Assembly: GCA_021798435.1 (NCBI GenBank)
Contig: JAJZGN010000046.1
Span: 1-10,900 of the forward strand
DNA from: a bacterium
GTDB lineage: Bacteria; Chloroflexota; Dormibacteria; Aeolococcales; Bog-877
DNA length: 10,900 nt
Direction: 5' to 3'
Shown here: positions 1 through 6,265 of the stretch, one piece after another
Position numbering within the stretch: the first letter of the stretch is position 1
Layout of the letters: each line of letters begins with the position of its first letter
Notes under the pieces: model-generated
What the model saw: only the letters and a program-made list of their open reading frames with translations
Databases searched by the model: none
What the model was told of the DNA's origin: nothing
Position numbers and translations under genes: made by a program

Positions 1-204
1 GGCCCGGCCACCTGGCCACAGGTGGATCTGCTCCAGGGAGACCGGGGGGCGGCGCCCATCCTGGCCGGTCTGGGCGAGGAGTTGGGGTGGGTCGACCTGC
101 CCGCCGGCTGGGAGCCGGTGGACTGCAACACGGAGGACGACTACCGGGCGCTGCTGGCCGCCGACCTCGCCGGCCCTCGTACCCCGTCTGGCGATGCGGG
201 CTGA
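1..204 (+). CDS. MobA/MocA-like molybdenum cofactor nucleotidyltransferase, C-terminal fragment
   Basis: The frame is open from base 1 and ends at TGA 202-204, so only the last 67 codons of a gene starting left of the window are present. Two stretches fit the end of a MobA-like NTP transferase domain: LLQGDRGAAPIL matches the GDRGAR segment typical of MocA-type enzymes, and PVDCNTEDDYRALL matches the terminal D-x-N/D-T-x-E-D helix. Family members attach CMP or GMP to molybdopterin in the cytoplasm. The following gene, a molybdopterin-binding protein that starts 11 bp inside this one, supports a cofactor role. Whether it uses CTP or GTP cannot be decided, because the N-terminal nucleotide-binding loop is missing. 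A GTG at 22 lies in frame but is internal. The GDRGA motif ends in Ala rather than the usual Arg. Confidence 0.72.
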   Translation, partial: GPATWPQVDLLQGDRGAAPILAGLGEELGWVDLPAGWEPVDCNTEDDYRALLAADLAGPRTPSGDAG

Positions 205-1237
205 GCTCATCCCCCCGGAGGGCTGGCGGAGCTCGCCGGAGCGCTGGCTTGGCGGGCTGCTCTGCCAGGACCTGAGGTCCGGAGACGGAAGCCGGCTGCT
301 GGCCAAAGGACACCGGCTGGAGCGCGCCGACGACCTGCTCCTGGAGGCGGCCGCGCCCGGGGACCTCCACCTGGTGTTCCTGGGGCCGGGAGACGTCGAC
401 GAGGACTCGGCGGCGGTGCGGCTGGCGGCGCGGGTGGTCGGGGAGGGAGTGGCGGCCGGTCGGCCGGTGGAGTCCCAGGTGACCTGCCGGGCGCGCTGGC
501 GGGGGCTGGTCCGGGTGGCCTCGGAGCGGCTGCTCGCGCTCAACGCGCTGGAGGGGGTCACGGTCTTCACCCTGCCGAACGGGATGCCGGTGGAGGCCGG
601 GCGCTCGGTCGCGGGGGTCAAGGTGACCGGGCTCGGCATCCCGTCCGCGGTCCTCCAGGAGGCTGAGGCCCGGGCCGCAGCCGGAGGGCTGGTGGATGTC
701 CTCCCCTTCCTGCCCCGCCGGGTGGGCGCCCTGGTGCTGGAGGGGCTCAGCGAGGCGCGCCGGACCCGCTTCGAGGAGGCGCTCCGGCTCAAGGTGGGGT
801 GGCTGCAAGGAGCGGTCCGGGAGGTGAGGTACCTTCCGGATCGCGGCGCGGTGGACCCGGGCGTGCTGAACTCGATGGCCGCCACCTCCGACCTCCTGCT
901 GGTGGCCGGCGTGGCCTCCATCGACCCCCTGGACCGCCCCTGGCGTGCGCTGGTCGAGGCCGGCGCGGTCGCGGTGCGTCGGGGCCTTCCCGCCCATCCC
1001 GGCAGCAGCTACTGGGTGGCCCGGCTGGGATCGTGTGACGTGGTGGGGGTGGCCTCGTGCGGGATGTTCTCCCGCCGGACGGCGCTCGACCTCCTGCTCT
1101 GCCAGAGCTTCTCCGGCGGCCTCCTGACACCGGAATACCTCGCCTCACTCGGGGAGGGAGGGCTGCTGGCTCGGGAGCTCCAGCACCGCTTCCCGGATTA
1201 CCAGGGCGAGGGCGGAGGGATCCTGGAAGCCGACTGA
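194..1237 (+). CDS. Molybdopterin-binding domain protein (MoeA/MogA-like fold, MobA-associated type)
   Basis: This 347-residue protein is probably cytoplasmic. Residues about 95-150 contain RGLVRVASERLLALN, EGVTVFTLPNG and VAGVKVTGLGIP, a pattern I know from molybdopterin-binding proteins fused or adjacent to MobA-like transferases. Residues about 172-310 resemble the MoCF_biosynth fold: a strand at RRVGALVLEG, the DLLLVAGVASIDPLD turn (233-247), GLPAHPG (264-270) and VVGVASCGMFSRRTALDLLL (283-302), where relatives usually have a GxPGC segment. The Asp and Gly positions fit, but GAPGC is changed to GVASCG, so activity is uncertain. The ATG at 194 overlaps the upstream stop by 11 bp, implying translational coupling. 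The likely job is handling molybdopterin during insertion or nucleotidylation for a molybdenum hydroxylase. The family assignment is fairly firm; the exact reaction is not known. Confidence 0.75.
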   Translation: MRAELIPPEGWRSSPERWLGGLLCQDLRSGDGSRLLAKGHRLERADDLLLEAAAPGDLHLVFLGPGDVDEDSAAVRLAARVVGEGVAAGRPVESQVTCRARWRGLVRVASERLLALNALEGVTVFTLPNGMPVEAGRSVAGVKVTGLGIPSAVLQEAEARAAAGGLVDVLPFLPRRVGALVLEGLSEARRTRFEEALRLKVGWLQGAVREVRYLPDRGAVDPGVLNSMAATSDLLLVAGVASIDPLDRPWRALVEAGAVAVRRGLPAHPGSSYWVARLGSCDVVGVASCGMFSRRTALDLLLCQSFSGGLLTPEYLASLGEGGLLARELQHRFPDYQGEGGGILEAD

Positions 1238-1369
1238 CCGGCGAGGTGGCGATCTGCCGCCCGGCTCGGGACGGAGCCGGCCTCCCTCAGCGCCGCCAGA
1301 TCGCCCGCGGCGCCATGCCCCCACCGACCAGCCCGCGATCCCCCGCGGCCCCCGGGTGGGTCGGGAAGC
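1238..1369. other. Convergent intergenic region with nested inverted repeats
   Basis: No gene is seen between the two converging stops. A perfect 7-bp stem, CCGGCTC (1261-1267) and GAGCCGG (1274-1280), with a 6-base loop, sits inside a wider 9-bp inverted repeat, GGCGATCTG (1248-1256) and CAGATCGCC (1297-1305). The inner hairpin could stop transcription from either side, but neither strand has a T-run, so an intrinsic terminator is only a suggestion. Further right the sequence is C/G-rich without a clear pattern. Confidence 0.5.
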
Positions 1370-2035
1370 TCAGCCACTCCGGTCCTCGATCTCGAAGGCG
1401 TGGTCGAGCACATGCCAGGCACAGCGGCGGATGCCGTACCGGACGGGCCACCGGGCGCCGCCGGCTCCGCTGCGCCAGGCGGCGGCAAGGTCCCGGCGCT
1501 GCTCCGCCCACGAGGTCCGGGGCGGCACCGCCACCAAAAGGCGGCGGGCGTAGGTGCGCTCGGCCTCGCGGACGTGGTCCACGATCTGCTCGAGGTGCCT
1601 GCCACCTCCCCTCGGCCCACGGGCCAGCTCCCGGGATGTGGATCCGGCGACGGTGTCGAAGTAGCTCCAGCCGTTCTCGGCCAGCCCCGCCAGCCGGGCC
1701 AGCTCCTGGGGCAGGAGCGGGTCCTCGTCCCAAGGGGTCGGGGTGCCAGGGGCCCCGAATTCGGTGGTGGCGTCCCCAGAGACCTCGCCCAGCACCTCCA
1801 GAGCTCCCTCCGGAGGTGGGACCTTGACCGCCCGGAAGTACCGGGGCGCGTAGTCGCGCAGGGCCTGGAGCGAGGCCTCCCTGCCCCGGGCCCGGCGGCA
1901 CCACCCGGGCCAGTCCAGGGCACACGCGAACACCTGGCTGGGACCCACCTCTAGGTACACCCGGGGCGGGCGCCGGTCGGCCGGGGCGTCCACCGGTTCA
2001 GGCGTTGGCGCGGCGGGCGGGGAAACCGAACACAT
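1370..2035 (-). CDS. HicB-like/DinB-superfamily-like protein of unknown function
   Basis: A 221-residue protein read from ATG 2035. Residues about 25-70 (RVYLEVGPSQVFACALDWPG then WCRRARGREASLQALRDYAP) resemble the short beta-sheet-plus-helix HicB fold. Residues about 108-221 look helical and carry H154 (IVDHVREAE) and H208-x3-H212 (WHVLDHAFEIED), the spacing of the three-His metal site of DinB/YfiT-type four-helix proteins. Such proteins include thiol-dependent transferases, but no reaction can be assigned here. I recall similar two-part proteins as uncharacterised in actinobacteria. The frame stays open upstream to 2338 but only by crossing the ArsR gene, so I chose ATG 2035. It follows that regulator by 50 bp on the same strand. 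There is no Shine-Dalgarno; instead TACCCT ends 7 bases before the ATG, so the message may be leaderless. Confidence 0.78.
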   Translation of the reverse strand: MCSVSPPAAPTPEPVDAPADRRPPRVYLEVGPSQVFACALDWPGWCRRARGREASLQALRDYAPRYFRAVKVPPPEGALEVLGEVSGDATTEFGAPGTPTPWDEDPLLPQELARLAGLAENGWSYFDTVAGSTSRELARGPRGGGRHLEQIVDHVREAERTYARRLLVAVPPRTSWAEQRRDLAAAWRSGAGGARWPVRYGIRRCAWHVLDHAFEIEDRSG

Positions 2036-2042
2036 GTGCGCT

Positions 2043-2048
2043 AGGGTA
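2043..2048 (-). promoter_or_regulatory. Possible -10 element for leaderless transcript of the HicB/DinB-like gene
   Basis: On the - strand TACCCT fits the TAnnnT form of a -10 box and is followed by seven bases and then the ATG at 2035. That spacing puts the start of transcription at or next to the start codon. No clear -35 was seen. It lies in the 50-bp gap after the ArsR gene, so the second gene may have its own promoter as well as read-through. Confidence 0.35.
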
Positions 2049-2085
2049 CTCCGAGCCGCAGGGGCGGCGCAGGTCGCTGGCCCAC

Positions 2086-2739
2086 CTACCTCCGGCGCCT
2101 GCTTCCTCGCTCCGCGCCCTGGGGAAGCCGAAGGGGGAAGGTGAAAGTGATGAGCTCCACCGGGACTGTGCCCTTGGGCCTCTTGGCGGGGTCCAAGCGG
2201 GGCATGTACTCCCCCAATAACGCGTGCATCCGACGCTGGACCTCCTCCACCTCCTCCCGGGTCACGAAGAGCAGGAACTGACTGGTCTCGCCCGCCGCCT
2301 GCCACTCCGGCGGATAGGTCGACTTGGTGGCCTCCCACCGCTCCAGGTGCTCGATCAGCCGGCGGCGGAAGATGCCCCCGAGCACCTCCGCCTCGACCGT
2401 GGCCTCGGCGTCCTCACCCTCCCGGGGGACGGTGTTGGCTCGGGCGACCAGGCGCCACGGCCGGCGACGCCCCGGTCCGCGCTCCCCCTCCTCGATGAAC
2501 CCGTAGCGGGCCAGCTGCCGGAGGTGGAACGAGCAGGTGGTGGGGCTCTCTCCCACCAGCTCGGAGACCTCGGTGGCGGTGAGCGGGCCGTCCACCGCCA
2601 GGGCCTCCAGGAGGGCGATGCGGAGGGGATGGGCCAGCGCCCGAAGAGTCCTGGCGTCCTCGATCCGGCGATAGGCCCGGCGCGGATCCGCGGTGTCAGC
2701 CGGGGGAGCTTCGCGCTCCCCCCCGCGGGGGTCCGTCAC
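2086..2739 (-). CDS. ArsR-type winged-helix transcriptional regulator
   Basis: A 217-residue DNA-binding protein. Residues about 26-95 form the winged helix: ARTLRALAHPLRIALLEAL, then TATEVSELVGESPTTCSFHL as the helix-turn-helix and recognition helix, then GFIEEGERGPGRRRPWRL as the wing. The C-terminal 120 residues form a helical domain with conserved-looking tryptophans (RLIEHLERWEATKSTYPPEW) and a final strand (VPVELITFTFPL). Classical ArsR metal-binding cysteines are absent and only one Cys is present, so a metal sensor is unlikely. The start is GTG 2739, because GGAGG (2748-2752) lies 8 bases upstream; an in-frame TTG at 2754 would place that GGAGG inside the gene. It precedes the HicB/DinB-like gene by 50 bp and probably regulates it, itself, or both. 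The ligand is unknown. Confidence 0.88.
   Translation of the reverse strand: MTDPRGGEREAPPADTADPRRAYRRIEDARTLRALAHPLRIALLEALAVDGPLTATEVSELVGESPTTCSFHLRQLARYGFIEEGERGPGRRRPWRLVARANTVPREGEDAEATVEAEVLGGIFRRRLIEHLERWEATKSTYPPEWQAAGETSQFLLFVTREEVEEVQRRMHALLGEYMPRLDPAKRPKGTVPVELITFTFPLRLPQGAERGSRRRR
2702..2722 (-). repeat. 8-bp perfect hairpin near the 5' end of the ArsR message
   Basis: GGGGGAGC (2702-2709) and GCTCCCCC (2715-2722) are perfectly complementary, with a 5-base loop that reads GCGAA in the ArsR mRNA. The hairpin begins about 17 bases after the proposed GTG start and is flanked by CCCCGCGGGG. It is strong enough to affect ribosome entry, but it may simply reflect a G+C-rich codon run. 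Confidence 0.4.
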
Positions 2740-2785
2740 CGGCAGGGCCTCCAACCTGGGGGGCCGGACCGGCGGCAGACCTCCT

Positions 2786-2798
2786 CGCCGTCACGGCG
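2786..2798. promoter_or_regulatory. Candidate operator palindrome upstream of the ArsR gene
   Basis: CGCCGT-C-ACGGCG is a perfect 6-bp inverted repeat around one central base, about 47 bp upstream of the ArsR GTG start, in the 120-bp gap (2740-2859) after the PucR-like gene. A dimeric winged-helix repressor could bind such a site. No good -10 or -35 was found nearby, so the promoter remains unlocated. Short palindromes are common in DNA this G+C-rich. Confidence 0.3.
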
Positions 2799-2859
2799 TC
2801 GCGGCAAGTGGGCCACCGGTCCCTCATGTTCGCAGACCGCGCCAACTGGTGGGCCCGGG

Positions 2860-4551
2860 TCAGGCGCGGCCGAGGGTGCGGGCCTGGAGCGCCACCTGCA
2901 GGACCACGCGGGTCTCGGGGTCGTCCAGGGACAGCTGGAGGAGCGCCTCGAGGCGCTGCACCCGGTAGGTGAGGGTGTTGATGTGCACCTTGAGCCGGCG
3001 CGCCGCGGCCCGCTGGTTCCAGCCCTCCCCGGCCAGCGCCTCGAGCGTCGCCAGCAGTGGGGTCGCCCGCCGCCGTGAGTACTCGAGGAGGGGCCCCAGG
3101 GTCTCGCCCACGAAGCGGTCCACCGCCGCCGGGTCCCGCACCTCCAGCAGAAGGCGCAGTGCCCCCAGCGAGCGGTACGAGGCCACCAGCCGGGCGCGCC
3201 CTCCCCGGCGTGAGAGGCGCAGCGCCTGCCGGGCCTCCTCGTACGCCCGGGGCAGCTCGTCCGCGCCCGCGGCCAGGTTCCCGATCCCGACCGAGACGCT
3301 GAGCCGGCGCTCCAGGCCGTGGGCCAGCCGCGAGACCTCCCTCCCCAGCTCCTCGACCTCCGGGAGCTGGGGCCGGGCCGGATCACCGCCCGGCGCCTCG
3401 GCCGGCACCAGCACCACGGTGGCGGCCCCTCGTGACGCCACCACCGCCCCGGGGTGGCGGGGGCGGCAGAGCTCCACGAGGTCCCGGGAGAGCCGCTCCT
3501 GGAGCGGCCCGGACTGGAGGGCGGTCGCGGAACGTTCGTCATCCGGCTCCAGGAGCAGCAGCCAGGCCTGGGCCGGGATCCGAAAGCCCAGCCGCTCCGC
3601 CCTCTGGGCAAGCCGCCTCGCCTCCTCCGGCTCTCCCCCGGCGGTGATCAGCCCCTCGATGAGATCGCCCCGCAACCGCCGCTCCACCTCGGCGGCGGCC
3701 CGCTCCTTGAGGAGCTCCAGGGCCACGACGGTGGCGCCCTGCTCCAGGGCCCGCCGCCGAGAGGCCGAGCCGCCGAGGTCTCCCTCCAGGGCGAGGACCG
3801 CGACCAGCTCGGCGCCGGCGCGCACCGGGGTCAGCGTGAGCTGCTGGGGTGGCCTGCCTTGGTGCACCGCCACCGGACCCTCGGCCCCGGCCGCCAGCTG
3901 GGGCGGAAGTTGAAGTCGACGCGGGCCGGGCCCTCGCCCCAGTCCGTGCTCCAGCCGGAATCCCAGGGGGTCATACACCCCCACGGCGCCCCCGGCCAGG
4001 CCCGAGATGGCGTCCACGATCCGGGCCAGCCCCGCCCCGGTGAGCACCAGCTCCGTGAACCGCTCGTGGGTCACCTGGGCCAAGCGCACCTCCTCCAGCT
4101 GCTCCTCGAGCCGGCGCTGGAGCTCGCTGCGCTCCAGGACCCCGGCGATCGCCCCGGCGATCGCCGACAGGAAGGCCACCTCCTCCGGGCGGAACTCCCG
4201 CCGAGCCACGGTCTGCACGTTCAGCACTCCCACCATCCGCGGCCCAGCCTCGATGGGGACCGAGAGCATGGAGGTGAAGCGCGCCTCGTCCACCCCCTCC
4301 ACCCACTTGAACCGGGGGTCCCGAGCCACCTCGGGGACGGCCAGGGGGAGCCGCGAGGCGGCCACGGTGCCGGTTATCCCCTCCCCGAGGGGCATCACGA
4401 CCCGTCCCAGCGCTGCCTGGTTCAACCCGTTGGTGGCGGTGAGGACCAGCCCCCCCCGGGCTTCGTCCTGCAGATAGAGGGCGCAGACGTCCGCATCCAT
4501 CGCCCCGGTGGTCTGGCCGATCACCAGCTCCAGCAGGCGGTCGCGGGCCAT
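2860..4551 (-). CDS. GAF-domain, PucR/CdaR-type transcriptional regulator
   Basis: A protein of 563 residues from ATG 4551. Residues 1-140 form a GAF sensor domain (MDADVCALYL, PLGEGITGTVAASRLPLAVP, MLSVPIEAG, MVGVLNVQT). A helical linker follows (RRLEEQLEEVRLAQVTHERF, about 145-165). Next comes a second sensor-like region (about 165-290), a CdaR/PucR-type domain (about 300-470, with LSVSVGIGNLAAGADELPRA and YEEARQALRLS), and the C-terminal HTH_30 helix-turn-helix (about 510-540, NQRAAARRLKVHINTLTYRV). Known relatives activate purine catabolism, sugar-acid use or other pathways on small-molecule binding. It follows moaC with 73 bp between stop and ATG. That ATG has no ribosome site, and the frame stays open back to a stop at 4654-4656, encoding a helix-like RELRELLFLQQLALAAAST that fits a GAF lead-in. 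The real start may be a rare CTG. The ligand is unknown. Confidence 0.87.
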   Translation of the reverse strand: MARDRLLELVIGQTTGAMDADVCALYLQDEARGGLVLTATNGLNQAALGRVVMPLGEGITGTVAASRLPLAVPEVARDPRFKWVEGVDEARFTSMLSVPIEAGPRMVGVLNVQTVARREFRPEEVAFLSAIAGAIAGVLERSELQRRLEEQLEEVRLAQVTHERFTELVLTGAGLARIVDAISGLAGGAVGVYDPLGFRLEHGLGRGPGPRRLQLPPQLAAGAEGPVAVHQGRPPQQLTLTPVRAGAELVAVLALEGDLGGSASRRRALEQGATVVALELLKERAAAEVERRLRGDLIEGLITAGGEPEEARRLAQRAERLGFRIPAQAWLLLLEPDDERSATALQSGPLQERLSRDLVELCRPRHPGAVVASRGAATVVLVPAEAPGGDPARPQLPEVEELGREVSRLAHGLERRLSVSVGIGNLAAGADELPRAYEEARQALRLSRRGGRARLVASYRSLGALRLLLEVRDPAAVDRFVGETLGPLLEYSRRRATPLLATLEALAGEGWNQRAAARRLKVHINTLTYRVQRLEALLQLSLDDPETRVVLQVALQARTLGRA

Positions 4552-4624
4552 GGTGGAGGCGGCGGCCAGCGCCAGCTGCTGGAGGAAGAGCAGCTCGCGC
4601 AGCTCGCGGTGGTCGCGGGGAGGG

Positions 4625-5134
4625 TCAGCCGGCGTCGGCGTCCTCCGGCCTGGTCACCGCCCCGGAGCGCCCCCCGCTCTTGGCCACCAGCTGCACCCCG
4701 TCCACCCGCGCCCAGGGGTCCACGCTCTTCAGCATGTCGATCACGGTGAGCGCCGCGACGGCCACCGCGGTGAGGGCCTCCATCTCCACCCCGGTCGCGT
4801 CCTCGCAGCGGGCCCGGGCCAGGATCCGGATCGCGGGCGCGGCCCGGTCGAGCTCGGCCTCCACCTCCACATGCCGCAGCGCCACCGGGTGGCAGAGGGG
4901 GATCAGCTCAGGGGTGCGCTTGGCACCCATGATCCCCGCCAGCCGGGCCACCGCCAGCACGTCCCCCTTGGTCAGCTGCCCGGAGGCCACCGCGTCCGCC
5001 GCCTCGGCACTGATGCGCACCAACCCCTCGGCGGTCGCCTCCCGGCGGGTCACCGCTCGGTCGCCGACATCGACCATCCTGGCCCGGCCCCGCTCGTCCA
5101 GGTGGGTGAGCCGGTGGCCTCCCTGGGGTGCCAT
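4625..5134 (-). CDS. moaC: Cyclic pyranopterin monophosphate synthase MoaC
   Basis: A 169-residue protein that converts the MoaA product, 3',8-cyclo-7,8-dihydro-GTP, to cyclic pyranopterin monophosphate, an early step of molybdopterin synthesis in the cytoplasm. The family signature is almost complete: LTHLDERGRARMVDVGDRAV at the N-terminus, LTKGDVLAVARLAGI (53-68), AKRTPELIPLCHPVAL (71-86), TGVEMEALTAVAVAALTVID (114-133) and LVAKSGGRSG at the end. K56, D133 and K136 align with the catalytic K51, D128 and K131 of the E. coli enzyme. Length matches the family (about 160). ATG 5134 shares one base with the stop of the upstream gene (TGATG), so translation is probably coupled. It is the only molybdopterin gene in this operon; no moaA, moaD or moaE is seen here. 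Confidence 0.97.
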   Translation of the reverse strand: MAPQGGHRLTHLDERGRARMVDVGDRAVTRREATAEGLVRISAEAADAVASGQLTKGDVLAVARLAGIMGAKRTPELIPLCHPVALRHVEVEAELDRAAPAIRILARARCEDATGVEMEALTAVAVAALTVIDMLKSVDPWARVDGVQLVAKSGGRSGAVTRPEDADAG

Positions 5135-5760
5135 CAGCGCGCCCCCTGGCAGTAGGCGGCCGCGGGGGGATGGGAGGAGCTGTAGTACACCCCGACCACC
5201 ACCAGGCCCGCAGGAGCGGCCGCGCAGGCGAAGGAGACCTCCCTTCCCTGCGCGACCAGCGCCAGGTTGAGCTGGGGGCTCAGGCCATGCGTGAGCAGCT
5301 CGGGGAGCAGCCGGGGAAGCCCCAGCTGCCCGATCGAGAGGCCCTTGAAGGACATGGTGACGACCGTTCCCCCGCCCGAGCGAAGCTCCACCGGCCCGCT
5401 GATGACGATGGCGTGGCCCAGGATCGCGGTCTCTCCGCTGACCACGATCTCACCGCCGACGGAGTGGACCTGGAGGTTCCCGAGGCCCACGTACCCGGGA
5501 AGGCTCTCCTGGAGCAGGCTGGTCGCCTCGGAGTCGGTGAGCTGGATCAGCGCCACCGGCTGCTGGGCCGCCAGCGCCGACTCCACCCCGCTGGCCACCG
5601 CCAGCTGGACCGCCGCCGGGCCGACCGGCTTCAGAGGGGCGAAATCCGGCGCGGCCAGCATCTGGTGGACGCCGTACAGGAGGATGGCCGCCACCACAAG
5701 CAGCGGCAGAAGGCAGCCCAGGCAACCCCCGAAGCAGCTCCGCCGGACGAAGGAGAACAC
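5134..5760 (-). CDS. Membrane-anchored protein of unknown function (LmeA/DUF2140-like topology)
   Basis: A 208-residue protein from GTG 5760. Residues 1-12 are basic (FSFVRRSC), then about 14-33 form a hydrophobic segment (LGCLLPLLVVAAILLYGV) that serves as an uncleaved anchor or signal; the rest would lie outside the membrane. The external part has VALIQLTDSEATSLLQESLP followed by alternating strands (IVVSGETAILGHAIVISGPV, TVVTMSFKGLSIGQL), a layout like LmeA/DUF2140-type envelope proteins, though I see no diagnostic motif. The frame runs on to 6174 but there is only the shadow of the Nudix gene. GTG 5760 lies one base after the Nudix stop (TGA-G-GTG), and the gene ends in a one-base overlap with moaC. 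It has four Cys near the N-terminus and two near the C-terminus. Function unknown. Confidence 0.78.
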   Translation of the reverse strand: MFSFVRRSCFGGCLGCLLPLLVVAAILLYGVHQMLAAPDFAPLKPVGPAAVQLAVASGVESALAAQQPVALIQLTDSEATSLLQESLPGYVGLGNLQVHSVGGEIVVSGETAILGHAIVISGPVELRSGGGTVVTMSFKGLSIGQLGLPRLLPELLTHGLSPQLNLALVAQGREVSFACAAAPAGLVVVGVYYSSSHPPAAAYCQGAR

Positions 5761-5761
5761 C

Positions 5762-6265
5762 TCAGTCCCCGCCGGCGCGCCAGGCCGCCAGCGCCTCGCG
5801 GTGGGCGGAGAAGCCCAGCTCAGGTGAGCTCGCGGGGTCGACCAGCGCCAGCTCCAGCGCCTCCGGGGTGGTCCTCCCCTCACCCCCGCTGAGCCGACCC
5901 ACGTAGGCCAGGACCAGAAGCCCGCCGCCGTCCCCCACCAGAACGTGGTGCACCCCCTCGAGCCGCTCCACCTCAAGCTCCAGTCCCGTCTCCTCGAGCA
6001 GCTCGCGGCGGGCCGCCTCAGAGGGGGTCTCGTCGGCATCCACGTAGCCGCCGGGAAGCGCCCACTCGCCCTGGGCGGGAGGCGTGCCGCGGCGGATGAG
6101 GAGGAGCTGTCCGCGAGCGTCGTGGGCGAGCACCGCCACCGCCACCTTGGGGTCGGGCCAGGCCACGAACTCACAGGAGGGGCAGCCCGGAAGCCATCGC
6201 CCCTCCACCTCGCGAGGAAGGAGGCGGGATCCGCAGCCCGGGCAGAACCGGTAGTCCACCCTCAT
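5762..6265 (-). CDS. Nudix hydrolase with N-terminal zinc ribbon
   Basis: A 167-residue cytoplasmic protein. C8-x2-C11 and C28-x2-C31 form a zinc ribbon (FCPGCGSRLL, GCPSCEF). The Nudix box is complete at 73-95: G73-x5-E79-x7-R87-E88-x2-E91-E92-x-G94, within LPGGYVDADETPSEAARREL. These enzymes cleave nucleoside diphosphates linked to other groups, often NADH, ADP-ribose or damaged nucleotides, using Mg2+ bound by the box glutamates. Zinc ribbons recall NudC, but the NudC SQPWPFPxS signature is missing, so an NADH pyrophosphatase call is not supported; substrate unknown. ATG 6265 overlaps the upstream stop by four bases (ATGA), and the next gene begins one base after this stop, so it is embedded in the operon. 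Its position after dinB suggests, by inference, a role in clearing damaged nucleotides. Confidence 0.93.
   Translation of the reverse strand: MRVDYRFCPGCGSRLLPREVEGRWLPGCPSCEFVAWPDPKVAVAVLAHDARGQLLLIRRGTPPAQGEWALPGGYVDADETPSEAARRELLEETGLELEVERLEGVHHVLVGDGGGLLVLAYVGRLSGGEGRTTPEALELALVDPASSPELGFSAHREALAAWRAGGD

Noticed and set aside
2036..2338. N-terminal extension of the HicB/DinB-like gene
   Set aside because: The added 101 residues are low-complexity and overlap the ArsR gene in another frame.
2224..3078. 284-codon open frame on the + strand
   Set aside because: It is antisense to the ArsR gene and the end of the PucR-type gene, with no known motif.
3454..4749. 431-codon open frame on the + strand
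   Set aside because: It runs antisense through the PucR-type regulator and into moaC, and its translation is rich in Pro, Gly, Arg and His with no recognisable domain. Long false frames are expected at this G+C content.
5761..6174. N-terminal extension of the membrane-anchored gene
   Set aside because: This part overlaps the Nudix gene, which has a complete catalytic box, and its translation is Ser/Arg/Pro-rich shadow. GTG 5760 gives a clean anchor segment right at the N-terminus.
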